DNA of 64,000 bases from Tetradesmus obliquus. Lineage: Eukaryota; Chlorophyta; Chlorophyceae; Sphaeropleales; Scenedesmaceae. Below, piece after piece: positions 1 through 11,051 of the stretch. The position numbers and the translations under genes were made by a program. The stretch is from positions 2,108,001-2,172,000 of the forward strand of contig CP126206.1 in NCBI GenBank assembly GCA_030272155.1. Reading direction: 5' to 3'. The notes under the pieces were generated by a model. The model had not been told where the DNA came from, did no database searches, and worked only from the letters and a program-made list of their open reading frames with translations. Positions within the stretch are counted from its first letter, which is position 1. Every line of letters starts with the position of its first letter.

Positions 1-43
1 ACGTGCCTTTTGATTCGCGTCTGTCTCCCTTTCTTCCCTGCAG

Positions 44-542
44 GTGATGCGCCAGTGCCAGGCAACCCCAGTTACTCATGGACGCCGCTGTCGGCATCGG
101 GCTGGGCTGAGCAGCAAACCCTGTTTGAAGTCATCCTTTGACTTGCCTGTTGTTTTGCCTCTGTGATGCCATCCTGCAGGCGATGCGCCAGTGCCAGGCA
201 ACCCAACTTATTCATGGACCCCACTGTCAGCATCAGGCTGGGTTCATCCACAAGCCATGTTGCAGTCGCTCGTTGACTTTTTTCCACACACTCTTTTCGA
301 TGCGCCAGTGCCGGGCAACCCCAATATCTCCTGGACCCCACTGTCAGCATTTGGCTGGGCCCACCCACAAGCCCTGCTGAACTTTTGCTTACTTGTTTTG
401 TTTGCAGGCGATGTGCCAGTACCGGGCAACCCTACTTATTCATGGACCCCACTGTCAGCATCAGGCTGGTCTGAACAGCAGGCATGGTCACCTCACTCTT
501 TGACTCTTTTCGTCCTGCTCACTCTTTTCCACTCCCCTACAG
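44..542 (+). repeat. Tandem copies of the start of the protease exon at 543
   Basis: Four partial copies of the segment encoding DAPVPGNP-YSWTPLSASGW begin near 44, 180, 296 and 413; the complete exon starts at 543. Spacing is about 112-136 bp. Copies at 44, 180 and 413 keep a CAG acceptor; the copy near 296 has lost it. None continues into the catalytic DSG part, so none can replace the full exon. Confidence 0.85.
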
Positions 543-3500
543 GCGATGCGCCAGTGCCGGGCAACCCCAGTTACTCATGGACGCCGCTGTCGGCATCCGG
601 CTGGGGGGACTTCTTCGCTGTGGCAGTGGACCACATCAAGTTTGGGGACGAGCGCCTGGGCGTGCAACAGTCCATGTTCAGCAAGGGATACAGGACGGTG
701 CTCGACTCAGGCACCACGTTCATCTATCTGATAACCCCGGCATACAGGGCCTTCGCAGCAGCAGCAAAGGCGGCAGCCAAGGCGGCTGGCCTGCAGACAA
801 CCAGCGACGGCTATGGGGACATCTGCGTGAGTGCATATCATGCTATATTATAGTATGATTATTTTCAAATTTATATTGTAGATGTATTTATAAGAAAAAT
901 AGAGGCCTTTTTGGCAGCAGCCAAGGCGGCAGTTTAGGCGGCCGGCCTGCAGACCACCAGCGACGGCTACGGAGACATCTGCGTGAGTTTGGTACCGCTA
1001 CTGTTGTTCAATTCGATTACTTTGAATGTCGTCCGATAACACCACATTTCTTCTCCTGCCCTACAACAGCTGCAGCTTCAGCACGCCTTTTTGACGATCG
1101 TGGCCGTCATGCTAGCACTGCATTGCTGCATCTCCTACTGCCCGTGCCATGTTTTTGCCGCCGCTGCTGCTTCACACACAGTGGACGGGCGCCCAGGCGG
1201 ATTTTGCAGGGCTTGAAGAAGCCTTTCTCAATGCAGAGCTGCCGTTGTAGCACACTTCCTGATACAATCATATAAGTCATACTTGCTGTAACGTGTTGCA
1301 CCTGCCGCTGCCCCTGCCTCCGCTGCCGTCGCTCTTGCTTGTCAAACAGTGGACCGGCGCCCAGGCTGATTTCGCAGGCCTCGAAAAGGCCTTTCGAAAT
1401 GCTCAGCTGCTGTTTGTGGGAGGAGGCCTTTCACAATCATAACGATCATAACAGTTATGTCTGCCGTCACGTTCGCGCTGACTTTGCTGCATCTCGCACT
1501 GCTGCTGCCACTGCTGCTGCTACTCTTTCATACAGTGGACCGGCGCCCAGGCTGATTTTGCAGGCCTCGAAAAAGCCTTCCCAAATGCAGAACTGCAGTT
1601 TGTGGGAGGAGGCCTCCTACAATCATAACAATCATAACAACATGTGTGCCGTCACGCTCGCGCTGACTTTGCTGCATCTCGCACTGCTGCTGCCGCTGCT
1701 GCTGCTATTCCTTCATACAGTGGACGGGTGCCCAGGCCGATTTTGCAGGCCTTGACAAAGCCTTCCCTAATGCTGAGCTGCAGTTTGTGGGCGGAGGCCG
1801 GCTGGTGCTGCCTGCGCACCGCTACCTGTTCCAGCTGTCAAGAAAGGGCAGCTACTGCTTGGCTGTGTTTGACAACGGCATGTCTGGGAGCCTGATCGGG
1901 GGAGTGGCAACACGTAACGTGCTTGTCAAGGTGAGGGCGGCTCGCTGCTTTTACACGAGATGTGTTTCGCAATGAGTGCGGACGGGTGTGCGGCGCGTGG
2001 CGTGACGGTCAAGCTGTGTGCAGCATGTTTTGTCAAGATGTTCAAATAGGGTTGCAAGGAGGTGGGCAGTGCCGCTATCTGTTCCAGTGCTCGAGGAAGG
2101 GCAGCTACTGCTTGGCTGTGTTTGACAACGGCATGTCTGGAAGCCTGATTGGGGGAGTGGCCACGCGCAACGTGCTTGTCAAGGTGAGCACGGCATGCAC
2201 TCACAGCCCTTGTTCAGCATGGTATGAAGGGTGTTGAGCAGTGGTGTCATTTGTTGTCATTTGTTGTCATCTGTTCCGGTTGTCGAGGAAGGGCAGCTAC
2301 TGCTTGGCTGTGTTTGACAACGGCATGTCAGGAAGCCTGATTGGGGGAGTGGCCACGCGCAACGTGCTTGTCAAGGTGAGGGCGGCTCGCTGCTGTGTTT
2401 GCATTGAAGCCGCGCATGCATTTGCGGCCGCAACGTGCATGCAAAGCTGCACATGACACCTGTTCACGTCCCATGTTTAAAAGGGTGTGCAGCGCTACCT
2501 GTTCCAGCTGTCAAGAAAGGGCAGCTACTCCCTGGCTGTGTTTGACAACGGCATGTCTGGGAGCCTGATCGGGGGAGTGGCAACACGCAATGTGCTGGTG
2601 AAGGTGAGCACGGGATGCAGTGGTGTTATGCTGTGCTGTGCTGCTCTAAATGCTGGGCAGTGCCGTCACCTGTTCCAGCTGTCAAGAAAGGGCAGCTACT
2701 GCTTGGCTGTCTTTGACAACGGCATGTCTGGGGAGTGGCAACACGCAACGTGCTTGTCAAGGTGAGGGCGGCTAGCAGTTTATGTTATATGCTGCATACA
2801 CCTTGTGTTTGCTTGTTTGCGAACACCTTGTTTCTGCTTGAAACAAGGAATGCAGGGGCAGCTATTGCATGGCTATCGTTGGCTGTCTTTGACAATGGCT
2901 TGTGAGGCAGTCTCATTGGCGGTGTTGCAACTATTGTACAGGCTTGCAGCAGGGCTGTGACTGCGCCGCTGGCTTGCAGCTGCTTGCTTACGGGGTTTGA
3001 CACCTCCAACACTGCTTGCATTCTGCTGCCGCCTGCTGCTGCTGTTGTGCAGTATGATCTTGAAGCTAGGCGCGTGGGCTTTGCCGACGTGGACTGCCAG
3101 GCACTGGGGCAGATGCCTTCAAGCAAGGTGAGGCTTCAGGTTTTAGGGTTGATTGCAAAGGTTTCAACGGGGTACATATGAATCAAGGGGGGTCGGCTTT
3201 GCTGACGTGGACTGCCAGGCACTGGGGCAGATGCCTTCAAGCAAGGTGAGGGTGCAGGGTTCAGGGTTGACGGCTGAGGGTTTTGACAGGTGACATCTGA
3301 ATCAAGGGGGGTGGGCTTTGCTGACGTGGACTGCCAGGCACTGGGGCAGATGCCCTCGAGCAAGGTGAGGCTGCAGGTTTAAGGGTTGATGGCTTAAGGT
3401 GTTAACCGGGTACACTTGAAACAAGGAGGGTGGGCTTTGCTGATGTGGCTGCCAGGTGCTGGGGCAGATGCCCTCGAGCAAGGTGAGGCTGCAGGGTTCA

Positions 3501-4657
3501 GCCAGGGTTCAGCCAGGGTTCAGCAAGGGTCCAGGGTCTGTCAAGGGCTCAGCAAGTGTTTAGCAAGGGTGCAGCAAGTTCCAGGGTTCAGCGAGGTGAA
3601 GGTCCAGGGTTCAGGATCAACCAACCAATGCCTTTCCTGTTTTTTGCCGTCAGTCACCCCTGCTCTCCTACCTTTTACTTGCATGGGTAAACCATGCACA
3701 CCAGGCGTGGCTATGTGCCTTGTGACACCATGCTCGCTTGCTTTTGCGCGGCAACACTGCAGCACATAGCCATTAGGGTCGCAGGTGGCAAGGGTTTCAA
3801 CTCTGCCTGGCTTTGTACTTTCTTGCCCGCAGTTCACGCCGCCTCCCAAGCCCCCTCCAGTGACAGCAGCTCGTCCAGCTGCTGCTGTTGTGACAGAAAC
3901 AGCTTCAAAGCAAGCTGCTGCAACTTCCGCAGCAGCAGCAGCAGCGGCGGCAGCAGCAGCAGCAGCAGCCCGGCCTGCTGCGGCAGCAGCCGCGCAAGCA
4001 GCAGCAAAAGCAGCCGTTGCGCCATCAGCAGCAGCAGCAGCAGTGTCAACATCTCCTTCCGGGATCCAGCTGCAACAGGCAGCTGCAGCAGTCTCACCAC
4101 CACCTGCAGCAGCAGCAGCAGCTGTGCCTGCAAAACAGCAGCAGCAGCAGCTACCCCCGGCAGCAGCACCAGCACCAACACCTCCCCCAGCTCCTGCACA
4201 GCAGCAGCAGCCGCCAGCGCCGCTGACTGCCGCAGAGATCCAAAAAGATCTCGACATCCTGGACAAAGCAGAGGAAGCATATGATGAGGCATATGAACAA
4301 GCTGCAAGCATTATGGATAAAGCAAAGCAGAAGGTCAAAGGCATTATCACAGGAGTCATAGCAGTACATGCAGATCAGGCAGCTGCGAGTTCCAGCCCCA
4401 GCGCCAGCCCTGCTGCTGCTGCTGCCGGTGTAGCAGCAGCAGCCGGGCCGCCAGCAGTTGCATCAGAGTTGGTGTCTGCAACGACGCCAGTAGCAGACGC
4501 TGCTGCTGCTGCTGCTGCCGACGTGCAGCAGCAGCAGCAGGCAAGCCCAGCAGCAGCAGCAGAGGGGCAGCAGGAGCTGCCAAAGGTGTATTGGGGTGTG
4601 CAGAACCCTCCCCTGCCACCACCGCTGCCGTCACCACCAGCTGCTCCAGCAGCAGCC

Positions 4658-4706
<49 letters not shown>

Positions 4707-4852
4707 CGGAGCTTGTCGGAAATGCCTCCGCCACTACTACGTTTGTGCCTGACCCATCTGTCAATGCAAGTGCAACAGCAGAACCTGCCACTACTGTGGC
4801 AGTGTCGGAGTCTCTGCTTGAACCTAGCAGTGCAGATGACGCCGCCGCCGCC

Positions 4853-4886
<34 letters not shown>

Positions 4887-5688
4887 AGTCTTCGCCAGAG
4901 CCTGCTAAGGTGTACTGGGGTGTCAGCAATCCCCCACCGCCACAGCCGCAGCAAGTCACTGGCAGTGCAGATGACACACAGCCAGCTGCAGCAGCAGCAG
5001 CAGCAGATGGTGGCCTGCTGAATAGCATAAGCCCCATGCTGCTGCTGATATTTGCAGCTGCATTTGGGGCTGTGCTGCTGGCAGTAGCAGGTGCAGTGGC
5101 ACTTGCAGTGCGCCGGCGGGCGATCAAGGCGGCGGGCTTTAGCCGAATCTCAGCTGCAGATATTGACTGCGAGCTTGCAGGAATATCGCGGATCAACCCC
5201 AACACAAGTTCGAATTCAAATTCAAACTCGAATGGAAACTCAGCTGGGCTGAACGGCAGCAGCGGCGGCCGGTTTGGTGGCAGCAGCAGTGGCGGTGGTG
5301 GTGGTGCACCGTCGCGGCCGGCTGTAGTAAGCAGCGCTACAGCAGCAGCAGCAGCAGCGGGTGGTGGCCGATCCGGCGGCGATATAACACTCAGCGGCCT
5401 GCAGGATTTGCATGACTTGGATCTGGATCTAGATCTAGATGCAGCAGGTGCAGATCCTGCTGGGTTTGGGGTTGACTGGGATGCCATAAAGAGTCCTGCA
5501 AGGGACCAGGCATCACCAAAGCCTGCCTTTGGCGGTTCAAACGGAGCAGCAACAGCAGCAGCAGAAGACAGCAGCAGCGGCAACTTTGCAGGACTGCTGC
5601 CGCCGCCGCGGCAGCTAGGAGCAGCAGCAGCAGGGGGTGCGCCACTGCTGCAGCCGCCGCCGTCTGCCGGGTCTGTGCGGCAGCAAAG

Positions 5689-5727
<39 letters not shown>

Positions 5728-5953
5728 GGGCAGTCGAAGGTTAGATGCTGATGCAGATGCGGCTGGTAGTTTGCAACAAGCAGATCAGATAGCAGAGCCT
5801 GCAGGTGTGCAGCAAGCAGGAGCAGCAGCAGGGCGTGACAATGCGTCAGCTCATGCTGCTGCTGGCAGCGGCGGCGAGAGCTTTGTGCATGCCGCGTCAT
5901 CTGACAGCATGGAGCTAATCTCGCTTGCTGATGACGCACATAAGCAGCAGTGA
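543..5953 (+). CDS. Membrane-anchored pepsin-like aspartic protease (family A1), 5' part outside the window
   Basis: Exons that join in frame: 543-826, 1721-1930, 3053-3127, 3833-5953 (TGA stop); earlier exons, including the first catalytic Asp, lie off the left edge. Exon 1 carries VLDSGTTFIYL, the second catalytic Asp-Ser-Gly motif of A1 peptidases (Asp codon 704-706). Exon 2 reads GGGRLVLPAHRYLF, then YCLAVFDNG and LIGGVATRNVLVK, and exon 3 reads YDLEARRVGFADVDC; this order is the C-terminal lobe of plant and algal aspartic proteases. The last exon adds about 700 residues of Ala/Pro/Gln/Ser low complexity, two similar KVYWGV-NPP motifs (near 4580 and 4910), one hydrophobic membrane helix (about 5034-5106) followed by an RRR stop-transfer cluster, and a Gly/Ser/Asp-rich presumably cytosolic tail. 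Family assignment is firm; substrate and membrane are unknown. Each exon has decayed tandem copies beside it. Confidence 0.85.
940..1620 (+). repeat. Partial copies of protease exons 1 and 2
   Basis: A copy of the end of exon 1 (LQTTSDGYGDIC plus its GTGAGT donor) lies at about 940-986, after an in-frame stop. Three copies of the beginning of exon 2 (WTGAQADFAGL-KAF) start near 1177, 1347 and 1531, each behind a (C/T)ACAG or AACAG acceptor. The copy at 1531 is closest to the native exon at 1721. Confidence 0.8.
2068..2940 (+). repeat. Tandem copies of the 3' half of protease exon 2
   Basis: Copies of the segment YLFQLSRKGSYCLAVFDNGM through the donor recur at about 2072-2183, 2266-2375, 2490-2603 and 2668-2762, plus a degenerate one near 2850-2940. 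The first three keep open frame and a GTGAG donor. The fourth has lost the SLIG segment. The native exon is 1721-1930. Confidence 0.85.
3187..3481 (+). repeat. Tandem copies of the protease exon encoding GFADVDCQALG
   Basis: Three copies, about 120 bp apart, of the 3' half of exon 3053-3127 with its GTGAGG donor lie at about 3187-3247, 3307-3365 and 3427-3481. The last has an internal deletion. They are followed by short GGTTCAGC-type tandem repeats at about 3495-3610. Confidence 0.85.
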
Positions 5954-6305
5954 GAAAACGACAGCTGCAGAATGCCGATGACGTGTTTGCGTTGTTTGTT
6001 TGGGCTTGAAACGTGCGTTGCTGAAGGTGATGACTGACCGCCAGTCTAATGATTGAGCAGAGGCATAGGTATTGGCGCATGTAATGCACAGTGTATGGCA
6101 TCTGCTGCAGAGCTGCGCTGCAGCACAATTGCACCAGCCGGCTTGGATTGATTCGGGCAACTGCAGCTGTTGCGTCATCTGACAGCATGGAGCTAATCCC
6201 GCATGCTGATGATGCACGAAAGCCGCAGTGAGAAAACGACAGCTGTTGAATGACGATGACACGTCATGTGCTTTTGTTTGGGTACAAAATGTGTGTTGCT
6301 GAAGA
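5893..6305 (+). repeat. Duplicated 3' end of the protease gene
   Basis: The last codons, the stop and about 100 bp of 3' flank (about 5893-6030) recur at about 6170-6305 with substitutions. The second copy again ends in a CAGTGA stop context. It is non-coding as it lies past the real stop. Confidence 0.8.
6080..6084 (+). other. Candidate polyadenylation signal of the protease gene
   Basis: TGTAA, 127 bp past the stop codon. TGTAA is the usual near-upstream element in Chlorophyceae. It lies between the two copies of the duplicated gene tail, which would leave the second copy outside the transcript. Confidence 0.45.
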
Positions 6306-7523
6306 TGTTGTCTGGCATTGGGCAGATATGCATGGGTACGACAGCGCATGTCAGTGCTGCACTGCATCTGGCATCTGCTGCACAGCTGCGCTCCAGCACT
6401 TAATGTGCCAGCCGGGCTGTGGCTCGTGTCATGTGATATCCAGCAATTGTAGATGTTGTACAAGGTGCACGCCTGCATCTGCAATGGCGAGCATGCAGCC
6501 TGCATATGGACGCACCACATTTTGAGAATTCATAGGCACATTGACTAGGTAGCGTTGTAGACATGCAGTTGCAACCATACCCCTCGGTACAGCATGTATA
6601 TTTGTGTATCTCTGTTTGTGCACAGGACGTTTGAAGATGGCATGATAGCTTTTGACCGGATCGCAGCCAGCGTGGCATCAGACGAGTTGATCGAGCAGGA
6701 TGTGCTGTTGTGGATCCAATCAGGGGCTGCTTGCTGCTGGCTTTGTGGCAGGGCAGGCATTGGAGTCCTTGCACATTCAGCCATGCTTGAAGGTGCGCAG
6801 CTTTGCATTTATCATGCTAGACTGTCCATCTTTACAGTGCAGTTGTCGTCTAAACATATCAACTGTGGCATGCATGTCATGTGTGGTGAAGTGGTGCTTG
6901 AAATTCAGGTATTCTTGCTGTTTGGCTTTGTGGCGGGCAGGCACCTGCCAAATCCTTGCACAGTGCAGTTGTCGTTGGCAGGGGGTTTGCAGAGTTCCCA
7001 GCATGTAAGCGTTGGACTGCAGTGCGCGTGTTGTTTACATATAGTTTGCAGAGTTTCTAAGCATGCAAATGTTGCGTAAGCGTGGCATGCATTGTGTGCA
7101 TGCGGTTCTGGCACAGGGTGCATGCGTGTGCAGCGTGTTCAAGGGCTGTGTGAGCTGGAACCTTTGCTTTGTGCAGTGTGCACAGTTGTCATTTTTAACG
7201 CGCACTGCAGCTGCAGACGCAGCACGTGAGCAGGAGCGACGCAGCAGGGCTGTGCCTGCCATGGCCATGCAGCTTGTTCCACATGCAAAAATGTTTCCAC
7301 TTGCAATATGCCCTCCATATTCCACAGCATGCCATGCTGTGATGCACAGTGTGCATCTGCAGGATGTGTCGGCTGTTCAACAGCAACAACGTGTGAACCC
7401 CTTGCGATTTCACTGTGGCCTTTCGGGGGACCACTTCTTGCCATGTGAGTACTCATTATGTTGCATGATGGTTGTGCTTGTGCTTGTAATGAATTCAATT
7501 CGGCAACTGTCTTTATATTTTTT

Positions 7524-7566
7524 GGGGTGGCCACCCACCATGATCATCATGATGGCGGCCCACCAC
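7524..7566. repeat. Imperfect inverted repeat
   Basis: A roughly 43-bp imperfect palindrome with a GGTGGCCACCCACC-like left arm, centre near ATGATCATCATGAT, and a right arm rich in GGCGGCCCACCAC. No role can be assigned. Confidence 0.5.
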
Positions 7567-7596
7567 TGGTGACTGGCAGTACAGGTAAAATGACGA

Positions 7597-7690
7597 AATC
7601 TAGACAAAGCCAGGATACCGAAGCACGCTGGTCATGCACAGCTGCGCACCTTCAAGCAATGCTGAGCCAGAAGACCCCCACCAAAGTCTC
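7597..7690 (+). repeat. Dispersed repeat, copy 1
   Basis: Shares TCTAGACAAA-CCAGGAT, ACGCTGGT, TGCACAGCTG and CTTCAAGCAATG blocks with 54048-54126, and the block GCTGCGCACCTTCAAGCAATG with 51816-51862. The three copies lie near three unrelated sequences, so this is an interspersed element and not a local duplication. No terminal inverted repeat or tRNA-like box was seen. Confidence 0.6.
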
Positions 7691-8888
7691 CTGGCACTCC
7701 AAGTGGGGCTGTTCATGTAGGCACAGGTGATGGTGATCAGCAGTCGATTGCAGTGAGTGGTACCAGCCTGCCAGGCTCAGCCTGGCTTACCAATGGTGTT
7801 GCATTATGCTTGTGCTTGGAATGTATGACCTGCTTGCACGTTGTAATCCTTTTACACTGCACTACATAGTACTACAGCATGATGCTGAGCATGGCGTGAT
7901 ACAACCAAATCGCCACCTGCGAATCGTGCACTGCGCGTGTGCGCCTGTTGATGTAGTGCAGATTCCAGTTGATAGGCAGAGGGGCAGCTCGACTCGCTAC
8001 GCCTATGAAGCACGGCCCCTGTGTGTTAGCACCAGCTGGTGACTTGCTGTAAGTATCGCTGGATCTCTATGTGAGGCAGGTTTAATTAACTGAAATGATT
8101 CAAAAACGTTATGGCGTTGGCTACAGCTTCGGGGCTGCCTTGCTCTCACCGGGTCCTTGCAAGTGCGTGACTAGGACGCAAATGAGGGCTCCCAGTGTTC
8201 TGCTGAAGGCGTTGAAATCGTCTGAAACGTAATCATGGTGATCTAAATGGTCTTATAAAACGTGGACCAAGCTGCTGCACGCCCGCAGAAGGAGGTGCAA
8301 AGATCACTCCCGGTGCCTACCCACGTGACGTCAACGAAATATCAGTATGGACTATATTTGAGTAACAAAACGAGTGGAGGCTGACGCGCTCGAAGGCTCT
8401 GTGGTGTGTCACCACTGTTGGTGCACGGCGATGTTCGCAACGATAACAAGGTTTGTGGTCGAACCCACACATCTGTTGTGTGTGCAGTTCATCTTATCTT
8501 CATCTGCCATCATGCAGTGTTTGTTTCTGAACAGAACTTGGCATCAAAGCGGCTAGGTGACCATCGTCAACCGCTTCATCCGACTTACCAAGAGTACCGA
8601 AGGACCTTGAAAAGGCCCGAACCAGTTCTTGTTGGTTGTTTAAAGCCATTTCATACGAGTATTGGCGCCAACTCGTTCGGTGAAGCGCACCAGGTGCGTG
8701 TCGCTACCTCAGTCTCTAGCTTCTAGCCCTGCCACCGCATTCACAGTCATCAACACTTACCTATTATGGTATATCGTGTCCTTGAACTGCCGCAGGTGCC
8801 TTAAGTCAGGCGCATAGGAGGCTAAGCCAGGTGCACTGGGCGCGCAGCGTGCGAATCTCTTGCCAAATCGCCATTCGATCGCACCAAA

Positions 8889-10733
8889 ATGTCAGAATAC
8901 GTCAGTGAGCTGCTGCAGATGGAGCACTATCATCATCCAGAGGGCAGCATTACACATGGGACCTTTGGCTCAAGCGGCCTCTACAGCGGTCCTCGGAGAG
9001 CATCAATCGGCAGCAATACGACAGATGCTCGCACTTTTGCAGTGTCGAGGCCGCCCGTCAGCCGCAGCTCATTCAGCAAGGGCAGGCCTGCTGCTCTGTG
9101 CGGAGCTATCCTCGAATATAGCAGCCCGCAGGACCAGCGCAGCACAGACTACGCGTGTTATTCGCCTGTTTTGCGTCAATCTTGCGGCCCTTTTCAAGCT
9201 GCCAGCTACCAGCAGCAGCAGCAGCAGCACTTGCAGGACCGCAGCAGGCAGCTGCTAGAGCAGGAGCAGCAGCTGCGACAGGCACAGCTCGAAGGGATGA
9301 TGCAGCAGCACTCTGGCCATGCACATGGCCTGCAGCTGAGCTGGCAGCAGCTGGAGCAGCAGCTTGCAGGAAACGCCGCCGGGCTTGCAGGAAACGCGGC
9401 GGTAACCGCAGCAATGGACCGCAGCTACAGCAACGGCGCCAGCACAGCAGCAGCAGCAATGGACCGATGCTACAGCAACGCCGCCAGCACCAGCGATGGC
9501 ATGATGCTCTCCAATGCAACAGAGCTGATGTTCTCTGTCGATTGCAGCTTTGAAGGCGCCTGCGGAGCAGGCCCGGCAAATGTAACAGCATTCGAAAACA
9601 ACAGCAGCTGCCTGGAGAGTATGGCCAGCACGGCTTCTGATGCTGACTGGTCAGCAGCAGTAGCAGCCGCCAGCAGCAGCCCAATCGCCGCCCTTGAGCT
9701 GAACCATTGGGAGGCAGCAGCAGCCTGCATGGCCAGCCGCCAGCAGCAGCAGCAGTTCAGCCGCAGCAACAGCGGCTTCCGCAATAACACTGGCGCACCC
9801 AACGGCGGCTACAGCACAACAGCAGCAGCAGCAGCAGCAGCGCACAGCACGCCGCTGTCGCAGCTGCAGCTGCAGTTAGCACACCAGCTGAGTGTGCCCC
9901 TGGGATCCCCCACTGGCAGCGGGGCACTCTCACCCAAGCAGTTTGTTGCTGCTGTTGCCAGCCTTGCTGCTGCCAGGTCACTCCCCGGCAGCGGCGTCAC
10001 TAGTGTAACTAGTTACACCAACGGCAGCTGCAGGGCCAGCAGTGTGCAGGCCAGCTGCCCCGTGCCAAGACCTCCAGTGTCACCCGCGCTGCAGCAGCAG
10101 CTGCAGCAGCAGCAGGCGCTGCTTGCGCAGATCCAGCAGCAGCAAGTGCTACAGCAGCAGCAGCAGCTGCTGCTGCAGCAGCAGCAGGCGGCGCTGCGAG
10201 TGCTCAATGATGAGCTGGTGAAGCTGCAGCAGCTGGCTGCAAAAATCGATGCTGCAAAGGCAGCAGCAGCACCTGGCAGCGCAGCAGCAGCAGCGTGTGA
10301 CGCAGCAGCAGTGAAGCACACAGCAGCAGTGCGGCGTGCATTGTCAGCCAAGGCTTCCCTGCAGATGCAGATGGCAGCAGCAGCAGCAGACCAAATGGCA
10401 CCAGTCAGCACTGCAATGCCACCTCAGCAGCAGCAGCAGCAGCGGCAGCAGTATGAGCTGCATTCTGCGCAGTCTGTGCCGCAGCTGACGCCGCAGCATC
10501 GCCACCTTGCAACGCCCCGCTCTGCTTCGCTTGCTGCGATCCCGTACCACCGCTGCATGACTGCAGCAGCAGCAGAGAAGCCAGCGGAAGCAGCAGCAGC
10601 AGCAGCATTCCACCGCAGTGCGAGCGGTCCTCTTGCGTCTACTGCTCATGGGAAGCTTGCTCAATTGGTGAAGGTACAGAAGATGCAGGCAGCATTGCAG
10701 GACGAGCTGCTGCAGCTGCTGCCGCTGGCTTGA
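8889..10733 (+). CDS. Gln/Ala-rich protein of unknown function, single exon
   Basis: An uninterrupted 614-codon frame with ATG in CAAAATG context and a TGA stop. It has no recognised domain. The N-terminal 120 residues are mixed in composition (Ser, Arg, Tyr); the rest holds poly-Gln runs (about 9215-9240, 10085-10190, 10425-10450), poly-Ala runs, and Gln/Leu-rich stretches of coiled-coil character (about 9240-9370 and 10080-10260). The C-terminus, LVKVQKMQAALQDELLQLL, is strongly helical. In-frame tandem duplications of 45 nt (MDR-YSN units, 9413 and 9458) and about 21 nt (LAGNAA, near 9362) lie inside. The conserved-looking N-terminus and balanced composition favour a real gene; a transcriptional or scaffold role is only a guess. 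It is the only long gene here without introns. Confidence 0.65.
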   Translation: MSEYVSELLQMEHYHHPEGSITHGTFGSSGLYSGPRRASIGSNTTDARTFAVSRPPVSRSSFSKGRPAALCGAILEYSSPQDQRSTDYACYSPVLRQSCGPFQAASYQQQQQQHLQDRSRQLLEQEQQLRQAQLEGMMQQHSGHAHGLQLSWQQLEQQLAGNAAGLAGNAAVTAAMDRSYSNGASTAAAAMDRCYSNAASTSDGMMLSNATELMFSVDCSFEGACGAGPANVTAFENNSSCLESMASTASDADWSAAVAAASSSPIAALELNHWEAAAACMASRQQQQQFSRSNSGFRNNTGAPNGGYSTTAAAAAAAHSTPLSQLQLQLAHQLSVPLGSPTGSGALSPKQFVAAVASLAAARSLPGSGVTSVTSYTNGSCRASSVQASCPVPRPPVSPALQQQLQQQQALLAQIQQQQVLQQQQQLLLQQQQAALRVLNDELVKLQQLAAKIDAAKAAAAPGSAAAAACDAAAVKHTAAVRRALSAKASLQMQMAAAAADQMAPVSTAMPPQQQQQQRQQYELHSAQSVPQLTPQHRHLATPRSASLAAIPYHRCMTAAAAEKPAEAAAAAAFHRSASGPLASTAHGKLAQLVKVQKMQAALQDELLQLLPLA

Positions 10734-11046
10734 AAGAAGCGTTATGACAGTGTTATGACATTGTTAGATCCGTCAGTCTGACACGCCACGAGGTCTCGCG
10801 ATCCGGCTTGCATGTCCAATGTTTTACGTGTGTACATGCTGCACCCTTGCACAGTTGTGGTCGCGTGCTGCAATGCTTTGAGCTGCTGCTGCTTCTTTGT
10901 TATCGTGTGGCTCTGTGCTGTGCACGCATGGTGTTTTTGAAGCAGCTCTGTTCTGTATTGGCGTGCGTGTGTTTGGCTGTGCTCTGCTTTTCCTATGCTT
11001 TTCTTACACAGCTGGAGCAGTCACCTCCTTGGGAAGTCTGCCCAGT

Positions 11047-11051
11047 TGTAA
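11047..11051 (+). other. Candidate polyadenylation signal of the Gln/Ala-rich gene
   Basis: TGTAA in CAGTTGTAATTATATAAG, about 315 bp past the stop at 10733. It is consistent with a Chlorophyceae poly(A) signal and the only one found close to this gene. Confidence 0.45.

Larger units (their letters stand above)
5954..8888. other. Intergenic region between the protease and the Gln/Ala-rich gene
   Basis: Holds the duplicated protease tail (5893-6305), a TGTAA signal, short related segments around 6700-7080 (repeats of the GCAGTTGTCGT type), an imperfect inverted repeat at about 7524-7566 and one member of a dispersed repeat (7597-7690). No open frame here shows domain signatures or plausible splice structure. 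The last several hundred bases probably carry the promoter and 5' UTR of the next gene. Confidence 0.6.

Noticed and set aside
4375-5583. A 402-residue minus-strand frame rich in Ala
   Set aside because: Antisense to the low-complexity tail of the protease; GCN/GCT runs are open in several frames.
6594-7079. Short plus-strand frames between the protease and the Gln-rich gene
   Set aside because: No motif, no convincing splice sites, and internal sequence repeats make chance openness likely.
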